Shown here: positions 52,383-60,324 of the stretch, one piece after another
Numbering within the stretch: position 1 is the first letter of the stretch
How the letters are laid out: each line of letters opens with the position of its first letter
Assembly: GCF_025421775.1 (NCBI RefSeq)
Contig: NZ_JAOEFX010000011.1
Coordinates: forward strand, 124,001 to 188,000
Length of the DNA stretch: 64,000 nucleotides
Direction: 5' to 3'
From: Paenarthrobacter aurescens
Lineage (GTDB): Bacteria > Actinomycetota > Actinomycetes > Actinomycetales > Micrococcaceae
Notes under the pieces: model-generated
Database searches by the model: none
What the model was told of the DNA's origin: nothing
What the model saw: the letters and a program-made list of their open reading frames with translations, nothing else
Position numbers and translations under genes: made by a program

Positions 52383-53117
52383 TTTCGCCAGCACGATGCG
52401 CTGACCGTTCAGGGTGGCGGCTGGTTCGTCAAAGAGCCCGACGGCGGCTGCCGCCAGTTCTTCGACGTCGGTGTATCCGGGGAATCGCCTCTCGGGGTGG
52501 GCGCGACGCATGGCTGGGTCCACCAGGGCTTTCACCACGAAGATGACCGCGGCACTGTGCTGGGCCGGGGTGGCGTCCTGGCTGTTCGGGTTCCCGGACT
52601 GGTCCCGGCGGAATCCGTCAGCTACTGCCAGCGTCCACGCTTCAGCCGCTGCCTTGGCTGCTGCGTAGCTGGCCGCAGCGGCGGTGGGTGCCGAAGCTGT
52701 GGTTGATGAGACCATGGCGAGCCTGCCATGCGGAGATGCCTCGAGTTGGTTGTAAAAGACACGGGAGACGTTGCGGAGGGTAGTCAGCGCGCCCCGCTCC
52801 AGGGAATCCCAGTCCTCATCGGACTGGTCGACGATGCCTTTCGCACCACGCCAGCCGCCGACAAGATGGATGACGCCATCAACGCCTTCCACGCCGCGGC
52901 TGTGGAGATCAGCGGCGAGGTCACGCACAGACCCGTAGTCCGCGAGATCGCATACCAGTGGCGTCACTCCGTTGCCGGCCTCACCCGCGGCCGCCTTGAT
53001 CCGGATTTCCTCAGAACCAACGGTAAAAACCCTGTGACCGGCGGCCCCCAATGCGCGCGCCGCGGCGATGCCGGACGCGCTGCTACCGCCGGTCACAAGG
53101 ATCGTCAGTGTGGTCAT
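52380..53117 (-). CDS. Short-chain dehydrogenase/reductase
   Basis: A 245-residue SDR with the nucleotide-binding motif in ILVTGGSSASGIAAARALG, catalytic Ser in MVSSTTASAP and the YxxxK pair in ASYAAAKAAAEAW. The Gly-rich motif TGGSSASG departs from the usual TGxxxGxG only in composition. Substrate unknown. Its ATG overlaps the stop of the DUF6421 gene (ATGA), so the two are translationally coupled and probably act in one pathway. Confidence 0.87.
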   Translation of the reverse strand: MTTLTILVTGGSSASGIAAARALGAAGHRVFTVGSEEIRIKAAAGEAGNGVTPLVCDLADYGSVRDLAADLHSRGVEGVDGVIHLVGGWRGAKGIVDQSDEDWDSLERGALTTLRNVSRVFYNQLEASPHGRLAMVSSTTASAPTAAAASYAAAKAAAEAWTLAVADGFRRDQSGNPNSQDATPAQHSAAVIFVVKALVDPAMRRAHPERRFPGYTDVEELAAAAVGLFDEPAATLNGQRIVLAK

Positions 53118-54484
53118 CAGGCCGCCGTCGAACCGGTGATGCCGGTGGTGGATTCGATGATGGGGCGCATCTTCTTCTCCAGTGCTTCGTAGAACATGGA
53201 CAGCGGGAATTCATCGTCAAGGACTTGGTCGGTCAGTCCACGGGGCGGGCCATCCAAGGGCAGGGCGTCCGGACCTTTGGCCCAGACGGATGCGGGGTGC
53301 GGAGTCACGGTGCTTGAGATCAGCTCGTAGGCCGCCAGCCAATGCGCAGCTTTCGGACGGTCGATGGAACGCCAGTAGAGTTCTTCGATCTTTGCGCCGA
53401 GTTCCACTACTACCGCGGCGGCGTCGTCCCAGTCGATGGACAACTTGCTGTCCGTCCAGTGGAGCACGTGGTGCTGGTGCATCCATGCGAACAGGAGTTG
53501 TCCACCCAGGCCGTCGTAATTGCGGACACGGCTACCGGTGATGGCAAAGCGGAAGATGCGGTCAAAAATCACCGCGTACTGGACCAGCTTTGCGTGCTTG
53601 CGGGCATCGGGATCGGCTTCTTCGTCCTTCTCGATGCGAACGGACTCACGGAAGGCTGTGAGGTCGCACCGCAGTTCCTCCAGGGAGTACAGGAAGAACG
53701 GCATGCGTTGCTTGATCATGAACGGATCAAAAGGAAGGTCGCCACGCATATGGGTGCGGTCGTGGATGAGGTCCCACATCACGAACGTGCGCTGGGTGAG
53801 TTCCTGGTCCTCGATCAGTTGTGCTGCGTCCTCCGGCAGCTCGAGCGAAGTGGTGGCCGCGGCTGCTTTGAGGACGCGTCGGAAACGGGCTGCCTCGCGG
53901 TCGGCAAAGATGGCCCCCCATGTGAACGTGGGCGTCTCGCGGACGGCGACAGTCTCGGGGAAGAGCACGGCAGAGTTGGTGTCGTAGCCGGGGGTGAAGT
54001 CAATGAAGCGAATGGGGACGAAAAGCTTGTTGGAGTAGTCGCCCGCTTCCAGTCCACCAATGAACTCGGGCCAAATCACCTCGATGAGGACTGCTTCGAC
54101 CAGCCTGCTGGTACTGCCGTTCTGCGTGTACATGGGGAAAACCACCAGGTGCTGGAGGCCGTCAACCCGCTGTTCCTGTGGCTGGAACGCCTGAAGGGAA
54201 TCCAGGAAGTCCGGCACTCCGAAGCCACCCTGCACCCACCGGCCAAAGTCCTCCACCAGGAGCGCCAGATAGCGGGCGTCGTGGGGGAACTGCGGAGCCA
54301 GGGCCTTTATGGCCTGGCAGATGGTTGCTACGAGCCCTGCTGCGTCACTGTGGACGGCGGGATCGGCGATGGATCCGTCCTGTTCCTGATGGGTTTGAAG
54401 GGCGGTGGCAGCGGCCTTGAGGGAAACCCAATCAGCGTTGTCAGCGGTGACACGCGGGAGGGTGGCGATGGCGATGGAGGTCAT
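53117..54484 (-). CDS. DUF6421 family protein
   Basis: A 455-residue soluble protein of the actinobacterial DUF6421 family, with no established function. Conserved-looking blocks include FVPIRFIDFTPGYDTNSAVLFP cut as FVPIRFIDF and TPGYDTNSAVLFPETV, and MWDLIHDRTHMRGDLPFDP, whose His residues (HDRTHMRG) could bind metal. It is the first gene of a three-gene operon with an SDR and a threonine-aldolase-like enzyme. Its ribosome-binding region lies inside a stable hairpin, suggesting control at translation. Confidence 0.85.
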   Translation of the reverse strand: MTSIAIATLPRVTADNADWVSLKAAATALQTHQEQDGSIADPAVHSDAAGLVATICQAIKALAPQFPHDARYLALLVEDFGRWVQGGFGVPDFLDSLQAFQPQEQRVDGLQHLVVFPMYTQNGSTSRLVEAVLIEVIWPEFIGGLEAGDYSNKLFVPIRFIDFTPGYDTNSAVLFPETVAVRETPTFTWGAIFADREAARFRRVLKAAAATTSLELPEDAAQLIEDQELTQRTFVMWDLIHDRTHMRGDLPFDPFMIKQRMPFFLYSLEELRCDLTAFRESVRIEKDEEADPDARKHAKLVQYAVIFDRIFRFAITGSRVRNYDGLGGQLLFAWMHQHHVLHWTDSKLSIDWDDAAAVVVELGAKIEELYWRSIDRPKAAHWLAAYELISSTVTPHPASVWAKGPDALPLDGPPRGLTDQVLDDEFPLSMFYEALEKKMRPIIESTTGITGSTAA

Positions 54485-54487
54485 GGT

Positions 54488-54528
54488 GCTCGGCCCTTTC
54501 CGAAGTAGTTATTGCTTCTGGGCCGAGC
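54488..54528 (-). promoter_or_regulatory. Hairpin covering the DUF6421 ribosome-binding region
   Basis: On the minus-strand RNA GCTCGGCCC (54528-54520) pairs with GGGCCGAGC (54496-54488), and GAAG/CTTC extends the stem inside. The AAAGGG ribosome-binding sequence overlaps the 3' arm, which ends 3 nt before the ATG. GCTCGGC recurs about 50 nt further upstream. The rest of 54529-54696 shows no other feature. Confidence 0.6.
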
Positions 54529-54696
54529 GTAGCAAGGGAAAAGCATCGCTAATCCAAGAATGAGCCGAGCATAAGAAACTCTTGTCATTGAGCTGCGAAG
54601 TAGTGGCTTGAGATCCAGCGTAAGGGACGGAATGGTGCAAGACCTGGCCCCCGGACCGGACGGACCCCGTCATCGACGGTGATCCGTCCGGAGCTT

Positions 54697-55137
54697 CTAG
54701 CTCTCCTCCGGGTTCACCAAACGAAGGGAGATCGAGTTGATGCAGAACCGCTGGTCTGTAGGCGTACCGTAACCCTCGCCTTCGAAAACGTGCCCCAGAT
54801 GCGAATCACAGTTGGCGCAACGGACTTCCACCCGGTCCATCCCCATGGTCCGGTCGTGGAGGTACCGGACAGTGCCCTCAGCCAGGGGGGCCCAGAAGGA
54901 CGGCCAACCGCAGTGGGAATCAAACTTCTCCCGGCTGGTGAACAGTTGGCTGCCGCAGGCCCGGCATTGGTAAACCCCTTCAGTGTGCGTGTCCCAGTAC
55001 TCGCCCGTGTAGGGGCGCTCCGTCCCCGCCTGCCTCAGGACGCGGTATTCCTCCGGGGTCAGCTCTTCGCGCCACTGGGCGTCGCTTTTCTCCACGGGCG
55101 CGGAAGTCGTCTTGCTGGTGTTGTCAGGAGTGTTCAT
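54697..55137 (-). CDS. msrB: Peptide-methionine (R)-S-oxide reductase
   Basis: Repairs oxidised methionine. The 146-residue protein has the structural zinc pairs CRACG (Cys58, Cys61) and CANC (Cys107, Cys110), the signature FDSHCGWPSFW, and the catalytic cysteine Cys132 in RFCINSISL. The ATG at 55137 follows GGAGAAG by a few nt; a longer reading overlaps the upstream gene. It lies 14 bp downstream of a hypothetical gene and is probably co-transcribed with it. Confidence 0.93.
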   Translation of the reverse strand: MNTPDNTSKTTSAPVEKSDAQWREELTPEEYRVLRQAGTERPYTGEYWDTHTEGVYQCRACGSQLFTSREKFDSHCGWPSFWAPLAEGTVRYLHDRTMGMDRVEVRCANCDSHLGHVFEGEGYGTPTDQRFCINSISLRLVNPEES

Positions 55138-55151
55138 GTCTTCTCCAACGC

Positions 55152-55643
55152 TCACGAGTCGCCGATAAATCCCGAACCCGCATACAGGTGGAGGACCGGA
55201 AGACCCAGCTGGTCCTGCGCCTTGTTGGCCCAATCAGTATGGAACGTGTCCGCTATGGCATGGGGACGGGTCACCACCACGGCCTGGGCGGCATCCAGTG
55301 CCCGGACCTTCGCCACCAAACCAGCCACGGCATCGCCGTCGACGACCTCGCCCGTGACGCCACCGCCCAACCCTGCCAAAGCCGCCAGCGAGGCAGCCAG
55401 GGTCTCTGAAGCCTCCGCCCGCTCCGCCTCAGGATCCGGGGATTGCGCTGTGAGTTCGCGGAATGCCTTGGCGATATCAAGCAACGAAAGATTCTCCAGG
55501 AAATCCACCAGGAGATGGCGCTCGGTATTGGAGGGGACCAGCACAACAAGTGGCGCGTCGCCGCCGTCGATCAGTTTTGCGATGTTAACGCGGTCGTCAG
55601 GGCCAAGGGGTTCTTCAGTCAGGATGACTATGGGATCACTCAT
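55152..55643 (-). CDS. Hypothetical protein upstream of msrB
   Basis: A 163-residue soluble protein with alternating beta-alpha segments: PIVILTEEPLGPDDRVNIAKLI, cut as PIVILTEEPLG and DRVNIAKLIDGG, then APLVVLVPSNTERHLLVDFL and a C-terminal QAVVVTRPHAIADTFHTDWA. This resembles a universal-stress or Rossmann-like fold, but I cannot assign a family with certainty. TACGCT lies 6 nt before the ATG, so the transcript may be leaderless. Co-transcription with msrB would fit a stress role. Confidence 0.72.
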   Translation of the reverse strand: MSDPIVILTEEPLGPDDRVNIAKLIDGGDAPLVVLVPSNTERHLLVDFLENLSLLDIAKAFRELTAQSPDPEAERAEASETLAASLAALAGLGGGVTGEVVDGDAVAGLVAKVRALDAAQAVVVTRPHAIADTFHTDWANKAQDQLGLPVLHLYAGSGFIGDS

Positions 55644-55649
55644 GGCTAC

Positions 55650-55655
55650 AGCGTA
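55650..55655 (-). promoter_or_regulatory. -10 box of the hypothetical-msrB operon, leaderless
   Basis: TACGCT on the minus strand, 6 nt before the ATG at 55643. Confidence 0.45.
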
Positions 55656-55765
55656 GTCCCGGGGAACCGGAGTCCGCAGGCTTTAGCAGCCAATTCCGGC
55701 GTGCGAGTACGCCGCGCGGTCCGCGCCTGCACCGGGCAACGCCGGGGAACGGCAACAATGGAACC

Positions 55766-57037
55766 ATGGCATCGAATACCCGGTCAGCGAGAGACGCTGC
55801 AGAGAACAAACTGTCCGTCCGCACCAAATGGGCCATCGCAGGATTCGTGGCAGGCGGCTCCCTCGCCGGTCTCGTGGCGGCCGGATCCTCTGCGCTCGCC
55901 GTCTACTTTGCCCGCCGTGTCATCACTCCCGCAGCCCGCCACGAGGACCAGGAAGTTCTCGCAGTCATCCGTGGCGACAAAGGCTTGCAGGTCATCCTCG
56001 CCGCTACCCCGGACTCGACCATCGATGGCGTCTTCAGCCTCTTTTTCGCCGGTGGACAAGGACACGCGAGAATTGGCCGGATCGTGTCATATTCGCCTGC
56101 CGAACAAACGGTGCTCCGCGAGGTTGAGGAGGTCTACAGTGGCAATCTCCCAGAGGCCCGCCGGGCCTGGTGGAGCGGCGCTACCTACCCGGACCCTGCC
56201 GCCATCGGCCTTGCGGCCGAGGACGTGGACATAGACGTCGACGGCGGTAAGGCGCCGGCGTGGTTGGTCCGCGCCGAAGCGTCGTCGCCTGCCACGGTCT
56301 GGGCCATCATGGTGCACGGGCGCGGTGCGACCCGGCTGGAGGGCCTCCGGGCTGTCCGGACTGCCCGGGACCTGGGCTTGGACAGCCTTTTGATCTCCTA
56401 CCGCAACGACGGCCTGGCCCCCTCTGCCCTGGACGGGCGTTACGGACTGGGATCCACAGAATGGCGCGACGTGGAGGCTGCCATCGAATACGCACTGGAT
56501 CATGGCGCGGGGGAGATAGTTCTTTTCGGATGGTCCATGGGTGGGGCGATCAGCCTGCAGACCGCCGATCTCTCCAAGTACCGGCATGTCATCCGGGCCT
56601 TGGTTCTGGACGCCCCGGTCATCAATTGGGTGAATGTCATGGCCCACCATGCCGAAATGAACAGAATTCCGTACACAGTGGGGCGCTATGGGCAGCTGAT
56701 GCTGGGGCACCCGCTGGGGCGCAGGCTGACCGGTTTGTCCGCGCCGGTGGACCTGAAGGCCATGGACTGGGAGGCCCGCGCCGTGGAATTGCGCACCCCC
56801 ACCCTGCTGATCCATAGCGTCGACGACGACTACGTGCCGTTTGGGCCTTCCGCCAGCCTCGCAGAGAAGAACCCGGAGATGGTCACCTTTGAGCCGTTTA
56901 ACGGTGCGCGGCACACCAAGGAATGGAACGTGGACCCGGAACGGTGGGAGCGCGTGGTTCACGCTTGGTTGCAACGACAATTGGCTCCGCGGAACAACCC
57001 GGGCCAGACAGGTGTCGCAGGTCAGGCGGGTGTCTAA
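55766..57037 (+). CDS. Membrane-anchored alpha/beta hydrolase
   Basis: A 423-residue protein with an N-terminal membrane segment near residues 20-45 (WAIAGFVAGGSLAGLVAAGS) and a C-terminal alpha/beta hydrolase domain. The nucleophile elbow is LFGWSMGGAIS, with VHGRGATR as the oxyanion loop, IHSVDDDYVPFG as the acid region and GARHTKEW as the catalytic histidine. Substrate unknown. The extreme C-terminus carries short Gly/Val/Ala repeats coded by 12-bp direct repeats that run past the stop. A weak AACAAT box 6 nt before the ATG may serve a leaderless start. Confidence 0.84.
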   Translation: MASNTRSARDAAENKLSVRTKWAIAGFVAGGSLAGLVAAGSSALAVYFARRVITPAARHEDQEVLAVIRGDKGLQVILAATPDSTIDGVFSLFFAGGQGHARIGRIVSYSPAEQTVLREVEEVYSGNLPEARRAWWSGATYPDPAAIGLAAEDVDIDVDGGKAPAWLVRAEASSPATVWAIMVHGRGATRLEGLRAVRTARDLGLDSLLISYRNDGLAPSALDGRYGLGSTEWRDVEAAIEYALDHGAGEIVLFGWSMGGAISLQTADLSKYRHVIRALVLDAPVINWVNVMAHHAEMNRIPYTVGRYGQLMLGHPLGRRLTGLSAPVDLKAMDWEARAVELRTPTLLIHSVDDDYVPFGPSASLAEKNPEMVTFEPFNGARHTKEWNVDPERWERVVHAWLQRQLAPRNNPGQTGVAGQAGV

Positions 57038-57049
57038 GGTCAGGCGGGT
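57020..57049 (+). repeat. Direct repeat spanning the hydrolase stop codon
   Basis: GGTCAGGCGGGT occurs at 57020-57031 and 57038-57049 (18-bp period), with the TAA stop between them. Confidence 0.6.
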
Positions 57050-57064
57050 TTCAGGACCTGCCGG

Positions 57065-57577
57065 CTAGAGCCTGCCCTTGGCAGCCGGCGATGTGCCGAT
57101 GGGCGCAACAGAGGCCTTGGTGAGCCTGATGAGGTCCGCCGGGGCAAGCTCAATGTCCAGTCCTCGGCGGCCTCCGGAGACCAGGATTGCTTCAAATGCC
57201 AGGGCGGATTCGTCCAGGACCGTGGGGGAGGACTGGCGTTGTCCCAGCGGAGATATCCCACCCAGCACATATCCAGTGCGGCGTTCAGCCGCCTTGGGAT
57301 CGGCCATGGCTGCTTTCTTGGCACCGAGTGCCGCAGCGACGGACTTTAGGTCGAGGTTGCCGGACACGGGGACAATGGCTACCGCCAGGCTGCCTTCAAC
57401 GTCAACCATCAGTGTCTTGAAGACCCTCGCGGGTTCGATGCCCAGGACTTCGGCGGCCTCAAGGCCGTAACTGGCAGCCGCTGGGTCATGGGAATACGGG
57501 TGCAGCACGAAGGGAACGCCGGCCGCAGCAAGTGCTGCAGTAGCCGGCGTTCCCTGTGAAGCCATCTTTTTGGCCAT
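57065..57577 (-). CDS. ybaK: Cys-tRNA(Pro)/Cys-tRNA(Cys) deacylase YbaK
   Basis: A 170-residue editing enzyme that removes cysteine mischarged onto tRNA-Pro. The family features are clear: TPATAALAAAGVPFVLHPYSHD at the start (split across TPATAALAAAGV and PFVLHPYSHD), EPARVFKTLMVDVEG with the key lysine, and YVLGGISPLGQRQ. The C-terminus ends in the usual RRGLDIELAPADLIRLT. It is convergent with the hydrolase gene; a small inverted repeat GCCGGCT/AGCCGGC overlaps its stop. A SufE gene lies 35 bp upstream on the same strand. Confidence 0.9.
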   Translation of the reverse strand: MAKKMASQGTPATAALAAAGVPFVLHPYSHDPAAASYGLEAAEVLGIEPARVFKTLMVDVEGSLAVAIVPVSGNLDLKSVAAALGAKKAAMADPKAAERRTGYVLGGISPLGQRQSSPTVLDESALAFEAILVSGGRRGLDIELAPADLIRLTKASVAPIGTSPAAKGRL

Positions 57578-57612
57578 ACCGTGTGGGTGTGCCTTTCAGT
57601 GTTCCAGTCGGC

Positions 57613-58071
57613 TCAGTGTTCCAGCCGGCTTGCGGCTGCAACTTTGCGCTTGATGCGGCCGAGCATGGCAGTCATTCCGCGCATACGAAGGGGAGTGATG
57701 GCCCGCGTCAGGCCCAGCAGTTCGGGCATGTCGTCCGGAACAGCAAGGATTTCTTCGGCGGTGAGTCCGTCGAGGCCCTCGTGCAGGACGCCGGCAAAGC
57801 CGCGGGTGGTCGGCGCCTCCTGGGGAGCCTTGAAGAAGAGCCGGTAGGCGCGCGCACCGTCAGGATTCTTCTCCGACTCGATCGTGAGGAACAGCGGGGA
57901 CTGGCATTCCACAACCTGCTCCAGCAACTCAGGGTGGTCCTTCAGGCGCTCCGGAAGCTCCGGAAGGCCCCTGGAGAACTCCAGCAGGAGCTGCAGACGG
58001 TCAGGCTCCGTCAGTGCCTGGAAGTCATCGACGATTTCCGCCAGCGCGGTGGGCAAAGTGTACGTACTCAT
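57613..58071 (-). CDS. SufE family sulfur acceptor protein
   Basis: A 152-residue SufE-type protein that accepts persulfide sulfur on a conserved cysteine, here Cys56 in VVECQSPLFL. The N-terminal LAEIVDDFQALTEPDRLQLLLEFS region (in two blocks) and C-terminal ITPLRMRGMTAMLGRIK fit the family. The ATG at 58071 is chosen over 58089 because TAAGCT lies 7 nt before it and SufE homology starts there. It is 75 bp downstream of a rhodanese gene; SufE-rhodanese pairing is common in actinobacteria and suggests sulfur transfer between the two. Confidence 0.88.
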   Translation of the reverse strand: MSTYTLPTALAEIVDDFQALTEPDRLQLLLEFSRGLPELPERLKDHPELLEQVVECQSPLFLTIESEKNPDGARAYRLFFKAPQEAPTTRGFAGVLHEGLDGLTAEEILAVPDDMPELLGLTRAITPLRMRGMTAMLGRIKRKVAAASRLEH

Positions 58072-58078
58072 CTCTTCC

Positions 58079-58084
58079 AGCTTA
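58079..58084 (-). promoter_or_regulatory. -10 box of the sufE gene, leaderless
   Basis: TAAGCT on the minus strand, 7 nt before the ATG at 58071. Confidence 0.45.
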
Positions 58085-58146
58085 CGCACTACGGCGTCGA
58101 ATGCATCTTGTGTGCAGGAACACTACGAGGGGCCCGAACGACCGAA

Positions 58147-59073
58147 CTAGTTGCTTGCGAAGGCAGCTGGAACGGAACCGCGCTCGGCACCCTTGACGAT
58201 GGGAACGCGCACGGCGTTGCCCCACTCGGTCCAGGATCCGTCGTAGTTGCGGACGGTGTCGAAGCCCAGGAGGTACTTCAGGGCGAACCAGGTGTGGCTG
58301 GAGCGTTCGCCGATCCGGCAGTAGGCCACGACGTCATCGCCGGCTGCGAGCCCGGCCTCACCCAGGTACAGGGCTTCGAGTTCCTCGCGGCTGCGGTAGG
58401 TACCGTCTTCTGCAGCTGCGCGGGCCCACGGAATGGATGCGGCCGTGGGGATGTGGCCGCCACGGAGTGCGCCCTCTTCGGGGTAGGCAGGCATGTGGGT
58501 ACGCTGTCCCGTGTATTCCTCGGGGGAGCGGACATCGATCAGGGGGTTTCCCAGGTGCGCCAGGACATCTTCCTTGAACGCACGGATGGGAGCGTCGTTG
58601 CGCTCTACTTCCGGGTACTCGGCGGCTGTGGGCTTCGATACCTCGGTGGTCAGCTCGCGGCCTTCGGCGATCCACTTGTCGCGGCCGCCGTCCAGGAGAC
58701 GGACGTCCTCGTGGCCGAAGAGAGTAAAGACCCAGAGGGCGTAGGCAGCCCACCAGTTGGACTTGTCACCGTAAATCACCACGGTGCTGTCACGGGAGAT
58801 GCCCTTGGAGGCGGCGAGGGCGGCGAATGCTGCGCCATCCACGTAGTCGCGGGTGACTTCGTCATTCAGGTCGGTGTGCCAGTCGATCTTGACGGCGCCC
58901 GGGATGTGGCCGGTCTCGTAGAGGAGGACGTCTTCATCGGACTCCACGACAACCAGCTTGCCGTCGGCAATGGCGCCGTCTGCAAGTGCTGCCGCGAGCC
59001 ATTCGGTGGACACGAGGCGTTCAGGGTTCGCGTACGAAGCGAACTTTTCGTTCTGTTCAACGGGGTAGGACAT
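58147..59073 (-). CDS. Two-domain rhodanese (thiosulfate sulfurtransferase)
   Basis: A 308-residue sulfurtransferase with two rhodanese domains. Only the C-terminal domain is active: Cys252 in YCRIGERSSHTWFAL. In the N-terminal domain the equivalent loop is YGDKSNWWA, with Asp in place of cysteine, the usual inactive arrangement. The loop CRIGERS points to a thiosulfate- rather than mercaptopyruvate-type enzyme (SseA/CysA family in mycobacteria). It is followed by a SufE gene to which it may pass sulfur. Confidence 0.9.
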   Translation of the reverse strand: MSYPVEQNEKFASYANPERLVSTEWLAAALADGAIADGKLVVVESDEDVLLYETGHIPGAVKIDWHTDLNDEVTRDYVDGAAFAALAASKGISRDSTVVIYGDKSNWWAAYALWVFTLFGHEDVRLLDGGRDKWIAEGRELTTEVSKPTAAEYPEVERNDAPIRAFKEDVLAHLGNPLIDVRSPEEYTGQRTHMPAYPEEGALRGGHIPTAASIPWARAAAEDGTYRSREELEALYLGEAGLAAGDDVVAYCRIGERSSHTWFALKYLLGFDTVRNYDGSWTEWGNAVRVPIVKGAERGSVPAAFASN

Positions 59074-59282
59074 GGTGATGGCCTTTCACTGACAACGGAC
59101 GGAGCCAGGCCGTGGAGGATGGTGCAGGTGCCAGCCCGGCGTGCTCCCAACACTAACCACGGGTCGCCAGGAATGCTTCCCTGTGGTCATACGGTGAAAT
59201 ATGGGCTTGGTCACGTGTCCGTTCCGTGCCCTCCGATGCCGGTATTCTTGCTGGGGACCTAATACCGAAGGAACGGACCACC

Positions 59283-60323
59283 GTGGTACAGATCGAACAA
59301 CTGGCTGCCCGCACACCGGCAGTCTCCGTGGAGGAACTCCTCAAGGGTTTCTACCCGTCTCCGCGATTCGGAGAGGTATCGTTCGACAGCTACCGGCCCG
59401 ATCCTACGCAGCCCAGCCAAGCCAATGCTGTGAAGCTCCTGTCTGCCTTTGCCGATGGTGTGGGCTCCGATGACGGCGGCGGAATCTTCAAGAAGCTGTT
59501 TGCCAAGAAGGCGCCCGCCACGAGGGCAGGAATATACCTTGACGGCGGCTTTGGTGTGGGCAAAACCCACCTCCTGGCCTCGTTGTGGCACAGGTCGCCA
59601 GGGCCAAAGGCTTTCGGCACATTCGTTGAATACACCAACCTCGTTGGGGCGCTGTCATTCCGTAAAACCGTGGAGGCTCTCAGCAGCTACAAACTGGTGT
59701 GCATCGACGAATTCGAACTGGACGATCCCGGCGACACCGTGCTGATGTCCCGCCTCATGCGTGAATTGGCCGACGCCGGCGTCAAGCTCGCTGCCACGTC
59801 CAACACGTTGCCCGGCTCGCTGGGTGAAGGGCGTTTTGCGGCCGTCGACTTCCAGCGCGAGATCCAGGTCCTGGCCGACCAGTTCGATGTCGTGAGGATC
59901 GACGGTGAGGACTTCCGCCACCGTGGCTTGCCGGCTGCCCCGGCACCCCTCAAAACCGAAGAGCTCAAGCACCGCATGAAGGCAGAATTCGACGGCAAGA
60001 CGGTGGCTGTGGATGATTTCGGCACGCTCGTCAACCACTTGGCCGCCGTCCACCCCAGCCGTTACCGGCAGCTCATCTCGGGTGTGGAAGCAGTGGTGTG
60101 GAGCGACGTGGAAACCATTACCGAACAGGCGGTCGCCCTCCGCTTCGTGGTGTTGGCCGACAGGCTTTACGACAAGGACGTGCCCATCCTGGCCAGCGGC
60201 GTCCCTTTCGATAAGCTCTTTACCGAAGAAATGATGACCGGCGGCTATACGAAGAAGTACTTCCGCGCTGTGTCCAGGCTGACCGCACTGGCCCGCGAGG
60301 CCCAAAACCACGAACCTGCCTGA
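59283..60323 (+). CDS. zapE: Cell division protein ZapE (AFG1-like ATPase)
   Basis: A 346-residue AAA-type ATPase. Walker A is GGFGVGKTH (residues 88-96), Walker B is CIDEFELDD (140-148), and sensor region ATSNTLPGSLGEGRF follows. In E. coli ZapE associates with the division ring. GAAGGAA lies about 9 nt before the GTG at 59283; an earlier in-frame start would lie within the promoter, where TATTCT (59243-59248) is a candidate -10 box. Convergent with benE, with one base between stop codons and no terminator. Confidence 0.9.
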   Translation: MVQIEQLAARTPAVSVEELLKGFYPSPRFGEVSFDSYRPDPTQPSQANAVKLLSAFADGVGSDDGGGIFKKLFAKKAPATRAGIYLDGGFGVGKTHLLASLWHRSPGPKAFGTFVEYTNLVGALSFRKTVEALSSYKLVCIDEFELDDPGDTVLMSRLMRELADAGVKLAATSNTLPGSLGEGRFAAVDFQREIQVLADQFDVVRIDGEDFRHRGLPAAPAPLKTEELKHRMKAEFDGKTVAVDDFGTLVNHLAAVHPSRYRQLISGVEAVVWSDVETITEQAVALRFVVLADRLYDKDVPILASGVPFDKLFTEEMMTGGYTKKYFRAVSRLTALAREAQNHEPA

Positions 60324-60324
60324 T

